64,000 nt of DNA from Xenopus tropicalis (lineage: Eukaryota > Chordata > Amphibia > Anura > Pipidae). Location of the stretch: positions 793,686 to 857,685 of the forward strand of contig NC_030680.2 in NCBI RefSeq assembly GCF_000004195.4. Reading direction: 5' to 3'. Within the stretch, counting starts at the first letter, position 1. The number at the start of each line of letters is the position of its first letter. Positions 36,238 to 45,686 of this stretch are shown here, in pieces. The position numbers were made by a program, and so were the translations under genes. Below the pieces are notes generated by a model, which worked only from the letters and a program-made list of their open reading frames with translations, was not told the origin of the DNA and made no database searches.

Positions 36238-37350
36238 CACACAGGGGCCACACACACACACAGGGGCCACACACACACACACACAGGGGCCACACACACA
36301 CACACACAGGGGCCACACACACACACAGGGGCCACACACACACACAGGGGCCACACACACACAGGGGCCACACACACACACAGGGGCCACACACACACAC
36401 ACAGGGGCCACACACACACACACACACACACAGGGGCCACACACACACACAGGGGCCACACACACACACAGGGGCCACACACACACAGGGGCCACACACA
36501 CACACACACACAGGGGCCACACACACACACAGGGGCCACACACACACACAGGGGCCACACACACACACACAGGGGCCACACACAGGGGCCACATACAGGG
36601 GCAACACACACACAGGGGGACACACACTCACAGGGGCCACATACACACACACAGGGGCCACACACACAGCGGTCACATACAGGGGCAACACACACACAGG
36701 GGCACACACACTCACAGGGGCCACATACACACAGGGGCACAAACACACACAGGGGCCACATACAGGGGCACACACACACACAGGGGCCACATACAGGGGC
36801 ACATACACACACAGGGGCACACACACTCACAGGGGCCACACACACAGGGGCACACACACACACACAGGGGCACAAACACACACAGGGGCCACATACAGGG
36901 GCACACACACACAGGGGCCACATACAGGGGCAACACACTCACAGGTGCCACACACACTGCGGCCACATACAGGGGCACATACACACACAGGGGCCACATA
37001 CAGGGGCACAAACACACACAGGGGCCACATACAGGGGCAACACACACACAGGGGCCACATACAGGGGCAACACACTCACAGGGGCAACACACTCACAGGG
37101 GCCACACACACACACAGGGGCCACATACAGGGGCAACACACTCACAGGGGCAACACACTCACAGGGGCCACACACACACACAGGGGCCACATACAGGGGC
37201 AACACACTCACAGGGGCCACACACACACAGGGGCCATACACACACACAGGGGCCACATACAGGGGCAACACACTCACAGGGGCAACACACTCACAGGGGC
37301 CACACACACAGCGGTCACATACAGGGGCACACACACAGGGGCCACACACA
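36238..37350. repeat. CA-rich composite array (CA microsatellite with 'aggggcca' inserts)
   Basis: Runs of 4-10 CA dinucleotides are broken by 'caggggcc'. From about 36590 the pattern changes to 'cacatacaggggcaacacac' and 'actcacaggggcc' subtypes. Alternating purine-pyrimidine runs are prone to Z-DNA and slippage. Open frames up to 478 codons (His/Thr/Gly or Cys/Val/Pro) are repeat readings. Confidence 0.95.
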
Positions 37351-37695
37351 GTGCCCAAAGCTGCTGATGTGCAACTTCCGCCACCTGCCCCCCCCCCCGG
37401 GTATCTATCATACCCCCCCATACAGGGTATGAGCCAATGTATTACTGAGCGGCACAACACAGTGCTAATGAGTATCTCATTTGTCGGAAGGAGACAGCAC
37501 CCAGACAGCGAGACGGCACCAAAGTGAGCGTCACTTTATCTTCCCTGAGAGCAGAACGTGAGGCCCCTAATGAGGCGCCGGGGGAAAGAGAGGGGCCATT
37601 AACTACTGCCCCCCCGGGCCCCACAGATCTGCCCTCATAGAGACTCAATGAGATGGGGCAGCTGCTTGGGGGGTCAATGGCTCGGCCTGAGATTT
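37351..37695. other. Unique spacer, 0.35 kb
   Basis: Non-repetitive sequence with a C run near 37390. Nothing identifiable beyond short chance open frames. Confidence 0.4.
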
Positions 37696-38371
37696 CCTAT
37701 CCCATTCCCATCAGCCCCTGCCCCAGTGAGCTTACACTCTAAGGTCCCTATCCCATTCCCATCAGTCCCTGCCCCAGTGAGCTTACACTCTAAGGTCCCT
37801 ATCCCATTCCCATCAGTCCCTGCCCCAGTGAGCTTACAATCTAAGGGCCCTATCCCATTCCCATCAGCCCCTGCCCCAGTGAGCTTACACTCTAAGGTCC
37901 CTATCCCATTCCCATCAGTCCCTGCCCCAGTGAGCTTACAATCTAAGGTCCCTATCCCATTCCCATCAGCCCCTGCCCCAGTGAGCTTACACTCTAAGGT
38001 CCCTATCACATTCCCATCAGCCCCTGCCCCAGTGAGCTTACACTCTAAGGTCCCTATCCCATTCCCATCAGCCCCTGCCCCAGTGAGCTTACACTCTAAG
38101 GTCCCTATCACATTCCCATCAGTCCATGCCCCAGTGAGCTTACACTCTAAGGTCCCTATCCCATTCCCATCAGTCCCTGCCCCAGTGAGCTTACAATCTA
38201 AGGTCCCTATCCCATTCCCATCAGCCCCTGCCCCAGTGAGCTTACACTCTAAGGTCCCTATCACATTCCCATCAGCCCCTGCCCCAGTGAGCTTACACTC
38301 TAAGGTCCCTATCCCATTCCCATCAGCCCCTGCCCCAGTGAGCTTACAATCTAAGGTCCCTATCCCATTCC
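37696..38371. repeat. Minisatellite, 51-bp unit, about 13 copies
   Basis: The unit is ccctatcccattcccatcag then tccctgccccagtgagctta then cactctaaggt (51 bp), with very few substitutions (tcccat/tcacat, cagtcc/cagccc, cactct/caatct). The unit is a multiple of 3 and stop-free, so a 252-codon plus frame (17-residue period) and a 241-codon minus frame exist. Neither has an independent start region. The core gagcttacaatctaagg resembles single interspersed fragments near 8426 and 31446. Confidence 0.95.
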
Positions 38372-38820
38372 CACTTGGGCACTTGGGCATCAGACACACC
38401 CCCTGAGCGCCCGGGGTACAATCTGGGCCTAAGGAGGGATCTGGTTTGTACCCCTCAACACTACGGCACCTGCCCCCAGGGCAACAGTGACCAATAGATT
38501 TAATGCTCTGACCTGCAGGGGGCGCCCCAGCCCTGTTAGCAGCACCTACTGCATTGGGTCCCTATGGCCTCATGAAAAGGTGTCAATCACCCAGAACTGG
38601 GCGTGGCCATGCTGTAGTAGGCAGAGGCTCAGTCCCTGCTGGGGGTCATTACTCACGGCCTTTGGCAGCGCCGAGCCCTCCGGATACCCGATACCCCCGG
38701 ATACCCGATACCCCCCCAGTAATAATACAGCGGCCGCTATTTATCAGGGTTAAGTGAAACCGTCCCTAATCGGCTCCCAGGGCCGAGTGATTAATGGGCA
38801 GCACAGGGTTAACCGGACAC
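38372..38820. other. Unique spacer upstream of the plus-strand promoter candidate
   Basis: Contains a CTCF-type motif (38512-38525), a CCAAT near 38491 ('gaccaatag'), a KLF-type 'tgggcgtggcc' near 38599, and a short duplication of 'ggatacccgatacccc' at about 38690-38720. Confidence 0.4.
38512..38525 (+). promoter_or_regulatory. CTCF-type core motif
   Basis: cctgcagggggcgc matches the CTCF core CCASYAGRKGGCRS at 13 of 14 positions (T instead of A at position 3). It lies about 650 bp upstream of the candidate plus-strand start at 39167. Confidence 0.4.
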
Positions 38821-38829
38821 CGCTATCTG

Positions 38830-39175
38830 TGCGGCCCCGCCCCCCCCTCATGTTCCCTAATGGCACCCGAACTGCAGCGCTCAGAGCCCCGCCCACACAT
38901 TCCCCCCGCCCACACATTCCCCCCGCCCACACATTCCCGCCTTCCCGGCCGCTCCTCCCACTGGAACTGATTTACCTGTTGTTCCCATAGTAACAGCGCC
39001 AAAATACTGTCTGCGCATTGCTTTCTGGGAAGCGCATTAGCTGTTCCGCCTCATTGAGCCGCTGTCACTCATCTGTTGTTACCGCCCACAAACCCGCCTC
39101 CCTATTTGTCTTCTTACTGCCGGCCAATCAGAATCTGCTGTTTGCAAAAGGCGGGAAAGTAACAACATGGCGGCC
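38830..39175 (+). promoter_or_regulatory. Housekeeping-type promoter
   Basis: A dense set of standard CpG-promoter motifs lies here: GC boxes at about 38832-38846 and 38885-38895, three near-copies of a 17-bp 'cccgcccacacattccc' segment (38884-38935), an NRF1-like tgcgcattgc at 39012-39021 inside a reversed ZNF143-like gcgcattgctttctgggaa (39013-39031), CCAAT at 39124-39128, an E2F-type ggcgggaaa at 39150-39158 and a perfect YY1 motif caacatggcggc at 39163-39174. Order and spacing (CCAAT, then E2F, then YY1 over an ATG) fit a TATA-less promoter firing rightwards. This is the best promoter in the window. Confidence 0.55.
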
Positions 39176-39182
39176 GCTCTGT
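39167..39182 (+). CDS. Candidate first coding exon, plus strand
   Basis: The ATG inside the YY1 motif opens MAAAL and is followed after 16 bases by a donor-like GTGAGG at 39183 (an alternative donor is GTGTGA at 39181). Exons beginning ATGGCGGC over a YY1 site are a common arrangement in vertebrate housekeeping genes. Without splicing the frame runs into the adjacent 112-bp array and stops at 39373, which would be an odd protein, so a short exon 1 or a purely 5'-untranslated exon is more likely. I could not find exon 2. The product is unknown. Confidence 0.3.
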
Positions 39183-39206
39183 GTGAGGGAGAATCTCATT
39201 CCGGGC

Positions 39207-41142
39207 AACTCCCCAATATCCATTCATCCCTCATTCTCACTGGGTTTATAGTTATGTGTAACTGTCACTGTGTCTGTCCCTTTCCCTTCCCTGCACTGCT
39301 GGTTCTGACTCCTGATACAACTCCCCAATATCCATTCATCCCTCATTCTCACTGGGTTTATAGTTATGTGTAACTGTCACTGTGTCTGTCCCTTTCCCTT
39401 CCCTGCACTGCTGGTTCTGACTCCTGATACAACTCCCCAATATCCATTCATCCCTCATTCTCACTGGGTTTATAGTTATGTGTAACTGTCACTGTGTCTG
39501 TCCCTTTCCCTTCCCTGCACTGCTGGTTCTGACTCCTGATACAACTCCCCAATATCCATTCATCCCTCATTCTCACTGGGTTTATAGTTATGTGTAACTG
39601 TCACTGTGTCTGTCCCTTTCCCTTCCCTGCACTGCTGGTTCTGACTCCTGATACAACTCCCCAATATCCATTCATCCCTCATTCTCACTGGGTTTATAGT
39701 TATGTGTAACTGTCACTGTCCCTTTCCCTTCCCTGCACTGCTGGTTCTGACTCCTGATACAACTCCCCAATACCCATTCATTCCTCATTCTCACTGGGTT
39801 TATAGTTATGTGTAACTGTCACTGTGTCTGTCCCTTTCCCTTCCCTGCACTGCTGGTTCTGACTCCTGATACAACTCCCCAATATCCATTCATCCCTCAT
39901 TCTCACTGGGTTTATAGTTATGTGTAACTGTCACTGTGTCTGTCCCTTTCCCTTCCCTGCACTGCTGGTTCTGACTCCTGATACAACTCCCCAATATCCA
40001 TTCATTCCTCATTCTCACTGGGTTTATAGTTATGTGTAACTGTCACTGTGTCTGTCCCTTTCCCTTCCCTGCACTGCTGGTTCTGACTCCTGATACAACT
40101 CCCCAATATCCATTCATCCCTCATTCTCACTGGGTTTATAGTTATGTGTAACTGTCACTGTGTCTGTCCCTTTCCCTTCCCTGCACTGCTGGTTCTGACT
40201 CCTGATACAACTCCCCAATATCCATTCATTCCTCATTCTCACTGGGTTTATAGTTATGTGTAACTGTCACTGTGTCTGTCCCTTTCCCTTCCCTGCACTG
40301 CTGGTTCTGACTCCTGATACAACTCCCCAATACCCATTCATTCCTCATTCTCACTGGGTTTATAGTTATGTGTAACTGTCACTGTGTCTGTCCCTTTCCC
40401 TTCCCTGCACTGCTGGTTCTGACTCCTGATACAACTCCCCAATACCCATTCATTCCTCATTCTCACTGGGTTTATAGTTATGTGTAACTGTCACTGTGTC
40501 TGTCCCTTCCCTGCACTGCTGGTTCTGACTCCTGATACAACTCCCCAATATCCATTCATCCCTCATTCTCACTGGGTTTATAGTTATGTGTAACTGTCAC
40601 TGTGCCTGTCCCTTTCCCTTCCCTGCACTGCTGGTTCTGACTCCTGATACAACTCCCCAATACCCATTCATTCCTCATTCTCACTGGGTTTATAGTTATG
40701 TGTAACTGTCACTGTGTCTGTCCCTTTCCCTTCCCTGCACTGCTGGTTCTGACTCCTGATACAACTCCCCAATATCCATTCATCCCTCATTCTCACTGGG
40801 TTTATAGTTATGTGTAACTGTCACTGTGTCTGTCCCTTTCCCTTCCCTGCACTGCTGGTTCTGACTCCTGATACAACTCCCCAATACCCATTCATTCCTC
40901 ATTCTCACTGGGTTTATAGTTATGTGTAACTGTCACTGTGTCTGTCCCTTCCCTGCACTGCTGGTTCTGACTCCTGATACAACTCCCCAATACCCATTCA
41001 TCCCTCATTCTCACTGGGTTTATAGTTATGTGTAACTGTCACTTTGTCTGTCCCTTTCCCTTCCCTGCACTGCTGGTTCTGACTCCTGATACAACTCCCC
41101 AATACCCATTCATTTCTCATTCTCACTGGGTTTATATTATTA
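39207..41142. repeat. Long-unit tandem array, 112-bp unit, about 17 copies
   Basis: Copies start aactccccaatatccattca at 39207, 39319, 39431 and so on. Later blocks are 'ctcattctcactgggtttat', 'agttatgtgtaactgtcact' and 'ccctgcactgctggttctga'. Two subtypes (atatcc...atccc and ataccc...attcc) are intermixed, and a few copies lack 6 bp in 'tgtctg' or 'tttccc'. Divergence is very low. The array lies within 25 bp of the candidate first exon, so it would be at the start of intron 1. It is unrelated in sequence to the other 112-bp array at 31667. Confidence 0.95.
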
Positions 41143-41878
41143 TTAATAGGGGAAAGAGATACAAACATAGGAGGGACTCTAGGCCAATCTATTGGATTTA
41201 TAATATAAATATGACCTGTGTGGGGCAATAGATGCAGATACAGTTGGAAGAACATTCATTGGTAGATACTTTCATTGATCAGTGAGTGTGAGCTCCGAGG
41301 CCAAGGTTTCTTCAAGGAAAAGGCTCCCAGTGAAACCCAATGCCCCTCAATGTGTTGTGTCCCCCACCCACAAGGAGTCACATTATCCCTCTGTGTCTGC
41401 GTCAGGCAGTGAGTAACAATGTCCCAGACAAATCCCCGGGGGGAGTCAGATCCCAGCAGCAGATTCCAGCCATTCCCTCAGCCCATTATCCCTGACTGGA
41501 ATCCATGTCTCATCCTCTACGGAATGGGGACACCAGCAGCCATGGGGACAGCGTGTTCCTCCAGGGGGGGGGTGTAATGGTGGGCACAGAGCAGCCTCCC
41601 AGCAGGGCCGGTGGGACTAATACAGAAAAGGAATAGGGGGGGGGGGGGCTGAAAGGGAACATAAGGAAGTGCTACTTTACAGAAAGGGGGGTAGGTACAG
41701 GGAACAGCCTCCCAGCAGGGCAGTAAAGTGCAATAGAGAAACAGAAGGTAGTGATACTTTAGGAGAAATGTCCATGTATAGAAAGCAAAACCTCCCCACC
41801 ACTGGGAGCTGCCATTTTGCAAGTTGGTCACTTATGGCATGCTGGGAACTGTTATTATTTTTTGTTATTATATTATGT
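41143..41878. other. Unique spacer, 0.74 kb
   Basis: The last repeat copy decays into an AT-richer stretch with 'ttataatataaatatg' (41196-41215). Shortly after is 'atgcagatacagttggaag', an open stretch reading MQIQLEEHSLVDTFID that ends at a donor-like 'gtgagtg' (about 41280). The reading is short, the upstream acceptor is poor (no pyrimidine tract), and it is not compatible in phase with the 39167 exon, so it is noted but not called. G runs lie near 41570 and 41640. Two similar 'cagcctcccagcagggc' segments lie at about 41590 and 41708. Confidence 0.35.
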
Positions 41879-41959
41879 TTGTTATTCTATTACTTTACTA
41901 TTTACACTAAGTGGAGAGTTACAGCACAACCAGAACACAATACAAAGCGAGAGCTTGCT

Positions 41960-43030
41960 GAGCAGCCTGGGGGTTCCATACAGCCTGGGGGTGCCATACA
42001 GCCTGGGGGTTCCATACAGCCTGGGGGTGCCATACAGACTGGGGGTTCCATACAGACTGGGGGTTCCATACAGACTGGGGGTTCCATACAGACTGGGGGT
42101 GCCATACAGACTGGGGGTGCCATACAGACTGGGGGGTGCCATACAGACTGGGGGTGCCATACAGACTGGGGGTGCCATACAGACTGGGGGTGCCATACAG
42201 ACTGGGGGTTCCATACAGCCTGGGGGTGCCATACAGACTGGGGGTTCCATACAGACTGGGGGTTCCATACAGCCTGGGGGTTCCATACAGACTGGGGGTG
42301 CCATACAGACTGGGGGTGCCATACAGCCTGGGGGTGCCATACAGACCGGGGGTGCCATACAGACCGGGGGTGCCATACAGACCGGGGGCGCCATACAGAC
42401 CGGGGGCGCCATACAGACCGGGGGCGCCATACAGACCGGGGGCGCCATACAGCCCGGGGGTGCCATACAGACTGGGGGTGCCATACAGCCTGGGGGCGCC
42501 ATACAGACCGGGGGCGCCATACAGACCGGGGGCGCCATACAGACGGGGGGCGCCATACAGACGGGGGGCGCCATACAGACCGGGGGCGCCATACAGCCTG
42601 GGGGTGCCATACAGACTGGGGGTGCCATACAGCCTGGGGGTGCCATACAGCCTGGGGGCGCCATACAGACGGGGGGTGCCATACAGACTGGGGGTGCCAT
42701 ACAGACTGGGGGTGCCATACAGACTGGGGGTGCCATACAGACTGGGGGTGCCATACAGACTGGGGGCGCCATACAGCCTGGGGGTGCCATACAGACTGGG
42801 GGTGCCATACAGCCTGGGGGTGCCATACAGCCTGGGGGCGCCATACAGACGGGGGGTGCCATACAGCCTGGGGGTGCCATACAGACTGGGGGTGCCATAC
42901 AGCCTGGGGGTGCCATACAGCCTGGGGGCGCCATACAGACGGGGGGTGCCATACAGCCTGGGGGTGCCATACAGCCTGGGGGTGCCATACAGACTGGGGG
43001 TGCCATACAGACTGGGGGTGCCATACAGAC
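41960..43030 (+). repeat. 18-bp minisatellite in left foldback arm, about 59 copies
   Basis: The unit is ccatacagactgggggtg (18 bp). Variants are cagcct, cagacc and cagacg for cagact, and 'gcg' or 'gtt' for 'gtg'. Runs of the c/g variants are clustered (42350-42600), showing local spread of subtypes. Because 18 is a multiple of 3, every frame stays open for 300-500 codons; these are repeat readings. Confidence 0.95.
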
Positions 43031-43172
43031 ATATCATGTTGTTCTGCCTATACACCTACTGGCACAGTTTGGCCTCTCCCCGTGTGTAATGCACACACAC
43101 CCCCATGCAACTGCTTCATAAACACTGTGACAGAAGTGATTGGTTTGTATCCCCACAACTAAAGCCAATAAT

Positions 43173-43193
43173 GCTCTGTACATTGGGGAGACC
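43173..43193 (+). other. Possible GIY-YIG endonuclease remnant (ALYIGET)
   Basis: In the inner part of the left arm the reading KANNALYIGETIRC appears, and its inverted copy lies at 44024-44044 on the minus strand. ALYIGET is typical of the GIY-YIG endonuclease region of Penelope-like retroelements in vertebrates. Flanking residues are not clearly alignable and the frame is broken, so this could be a decayed fragment or a coincidence of seven residues. Confidence 0.25.
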
Positions 43194-43278
43194 ATAAGGT
43201 GCATATATCACTATATTATATACAGAGAGACCTTTGTAATGGGGGAATGTATTCCCGGGGGGGCTGTTTGTATCAGCA

Positions 43279-43937
43279 AAGGGACTGGGACTTTGGTCAC
43301 AGCTTGTGTCTCTGTATAATAACTATAGCAGATAATTGGGGGGCTCAGCTCTCTGTACCCCCATAAGGGTGTCAGGTGCAGATACTGGAACAGCCCCACC
43401 TTGTATGGGGATCAATGTACAATAGCACAAATATCCAGTAACACTGAAAATATGAACTGTGCAAAAATGTGTTTATTAGCCCAAGAACATACAAACAAAG
43501 CAACGTTTCGGGCCCCTCTGGGCCCTTTCTCAAGCTTACAGTGCACCAATTAGTGTTCAGGTTTTAAAGGGAAACTAAAGCCTAAAAAAAAAGCTAGAAA
43601 TGTTTAGCTGTGGGGTTTGAGCCCCTGTACCAGCCCAACGGCACCAAAGCTCTATAGAAATAAAGCCCCATGCCCCTGAAGATGCCCACAGTAGCTCTCC
43701 ATCTTTTGCCCAACTACTGCACATGCTCAGTCTGCTCTTGGCTGATGTCACTGAGCTTAGGGAGCGACTCCCAATATTCTTCTTTCCCCTGCCTGCTTGC
43801 TCTAGTCTCTGCCTGTTCCCTACATGCATACAGGCCAACCAATCACAGTCCTGTCTGGCACTTTGAGCTTGGGGAGAGACTTTAGCTGAATCCTTATTGT
43901 GGGACTTTTCTTTCCCCCTTGTAATGACCCCAAATGC
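43279..43937. other. Spacer of the foldback element, with nested interspersed repeats
   Basis: Holds two pieces. Around 43480-43540, 'caacgtttcgggcccc', 'tctgggccctttctcaagc' form a short hairpin-containing motif. From about 43562 to 43890 is an element starting 'aaagggaaactaaagcct' with 'ctactgcacatgctcagt' inside, of a type I associate with Xenopus interspersed repeats. No functional gene is seen. Confidence 0.4.
43501..43535 (-). other. Hairpin motif resembling a hammerhead-ribozyme core
   Basis: Read on the minus strand: cttgagaaagggccc, loop agag, gggcccgaaacgttg. The stem gggccc/gggccc followed directly by GAAAC recalls stem II plus the GAAAC strand of a hammerhead core, but the usual CUGAUGA is degenerate (cttgaga). 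Penelope-like elements are known to carry hammerhead motifs. A vestigial motif is possible; activity is unlikely as written. Confidence 0.2.
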
Positions 43938-44190
43938 TTGCTGATACAAACAGCCCCCCCGGGAATACATCCCCCCATTACAAAGGTCTCTCTGTATATA
44001 ATATAGTGATATATACACCTTATGGTCTCCCCAATGTACAGAGCATTATTGGCTTTAGTTGTGGGGATACAAACCAATCACTTCTGTCACAGTGTTTATG
44101 AAGCAGTTGCATGGGGGTGTGTGTGCATTACACACGGGGAGAGGCCAAACTGTGCCAGTAGGTGTATAGGCAGAACAACATGATATGTCT

Positions 44191-44838
44191 GTATGGAACC
44201 CCCAGTCTGTATGGCACCCCCAGTCTGTATGGCACCCCCAGGCTGTATGGCGCCCCCAGTCTGTATGGCACCCCCAGGCTGTATGGCACCCCCAGTCTGT
44301 ATGGCACCCCCAGTCTGTATGGAACCCCCAGTCTGTATGGCACCCCCAGTCTGTATGGCACCCCCAGTCTGTATGGCACCCCCAGTCTGTATGGCACCCC
44401 CCAGGCTGTATGGCACCCCCAGTCTGTATGGCACCCCCAGGCTGTATGGCACCCCCAGTCTGTATGGCACCCCCAGGCTGTATGGCACCCCCAGTCTGTA
44501 TGGCACCCCCAGGCTGTATGGTACCCCCAGTCTGTATGGCACCCCCAGGCTGTATGGCACCCCCAGTCTGTATGGCACCCCCAGGCTGTATGGCACCCCC
44601 AGTCTGTATGGCACCCCCAGGCTGTATGGCGCCCCCAGTCTGTATGGCACCCCCAGGCTGTATGGCACCCCCAGTCTGTATGGCGCCCCCAGGCTGTATG
44701 GCGCCCCCAGTCTGTATGGCGCCCCCGGTCTGTATGGCGCCCCCGGTCTGTATGGCGCCCCCCGTCTGTATGGCACCCCCCGTCTGTATGGCACCCCCGG
44801 TCTGTATGGCACCCCCGGTCTGTATGGAACCCCCAGGC
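44191..44838 (-). repeat. 18-bp minisatellite in right foldback arm, about 36 copies
   Basis: Reverse complement of the left-arm unit (tgtatggcacccccagtc). Here the 'act' and 'cct' subtypes alternate strictly over much of 44400-44700, giving a 36-bp higher-order repeat that the left arm lacks in that form. Confidence 0.95.
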
Positions 44839-44922
44839 TGCTCAGCAAGCCCTCGCTTTGTGTTGTGTTCTGGTTGTGCTGTAACTCTCAGCTTAGTGTA
44901 AATGGCAAAGTAATATAATAAC

Positions 44923-45686
44923 CAAAGATGTATATGATATGCTGTAACCCAATGTGTATAATAGGGCAGCACTAGTTTATATGTACTTGTACCCATGATG
45001 CACCTGTGTCTCTGAGCCAATGGGATCACTTGGCCAGTATCATTTATGGGAATCCCTCCAGGATTAATTTTGAGATCCCCTTAGTTCTCTATAGAGGTTG
45101 ACGAAAAAAAAAATTAAAAATGCAGAAGAAGTGACCAATGAGAATGCTGATTCCCTGTGTCAGGCCCCTTGCTGGTACCTTACATATAGAGATAATGATG
45201 GCATTTTCCCGTCATTATATGGCACAGGAATCAGACATGGGGATAAAGGGACAGACTTGTTCAGTGCTGGGAAACTGTGCTTATTGCTCCCAACTCCAAT
45301 TGCAGGAACAGAGAACAGGGAGCCGGATTTACTCACATCAGCTGGGATTCTCATTGGGGGATTCTTTTGCATATTAATGCAGCCACTGGCTCTGGGGGGC
45401 GGGGAAATGTTTCATTAAACAATACAAAAACTCTTAACCCCACATTATATTACAGGGCAACATGGGAACCAGTGCAGTCTGCATATTCTGCTTCTAATTA
45501 TTAACTGACTTGCGCTGTTTGGTAATTTACTCTGATCCATAAGCTCCACCTCCCTACAGCAGCCCAGAGCCCACTGAGCATGTGCGTGCCCTTACAAAAG
45601 ATGATCTTGTAAAGTAACAAGATGGCGGCCCCCTGTGGACAACTTTGAAAGCATAAAACATTCCTTTAATTAAGCACTGTATTAGG
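44923..45686. other. Unique/interspersed spacer, 0.76 kb
   Basis: An A-rich stretch lies at 45103-45120. A 106-codon plus-strand frame at 45098-45418 (starting MTKKKIKNAEEVTNENAD) is not repeat-derived, but its leader is low-complexity and no homology is recognised. The segment 45540-45660 ('actgagcatgtgcgtgc', 'caagatggcggccccctgtg') resembles a frog interspersed repeat. AATAAA is absent near the open frame. Confidence 0.35.
45618..45629 (+). promoter_or_regulatory. Perfect YY1 motif
   Basis: caagatggcggc equals the YY1 consensus CAANATGGCGGC. It sits about 80 bp before the first copy of the 48-bp CTCF-like array. It may come from an interspersed repeat and not from a gene promoter. Confidence 0.45.

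Larger units (their letters stand above)
41879..44922. mobile_element. Foldback-type element: long inverted arms, each with an 18-bp array
   Basis: Left arm 41879-43278 and right arm 43938-44922 are inverted copies of each other. Outer arm: 'ttacactaagtggagagtta' and 'cagcacaaccagaacacaa' on the left are matched by their reverse complements at 44840-44910. Inner arm: about 250 bp from 'atatcatgttgttctgccta' to 'ctgtttgtatcagcaa' matches inverted at 43938-44190. Between outer and inner parts each arm holds an 18-bp minisatellite, of different length (about 1070 and 650 bp). The 659-bp spacer is 43279-43937. Long inverted arms containing internal tandem repeats are the hallmark of foldback-type transposons. 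No transposase and no clear target-site duplication are visible. Confidence 0.6.

Noticed and set aside
41230..41285. Small exon reading MQIQLEEHSLVDTFID with donor gtgagtg
   Set aside because: No pyrimidine tract upstream, phase incompatible with the first-exon candidate at 39167, and too short to recognise.
41669..43162. 497-codon frame through the 18-bp array, with a hydrophobic start (LLLFFVIILCLLFYYF)
   Set aside because: The hydrophobic stretch comes from T-rich DNA at the outer edge of the foldback arm, and the rest is the 18-bp unit. The same pattern appears inverted in the other arm.
45098..45418. 106-codon frame starting MTKKKIKNAEEVTNENAD
   Set aside because: It starts in a poly-A-like stretch, has no splice or poly(A) support and no recognisable domain, and lies in interspersed-repeat-like DNA.
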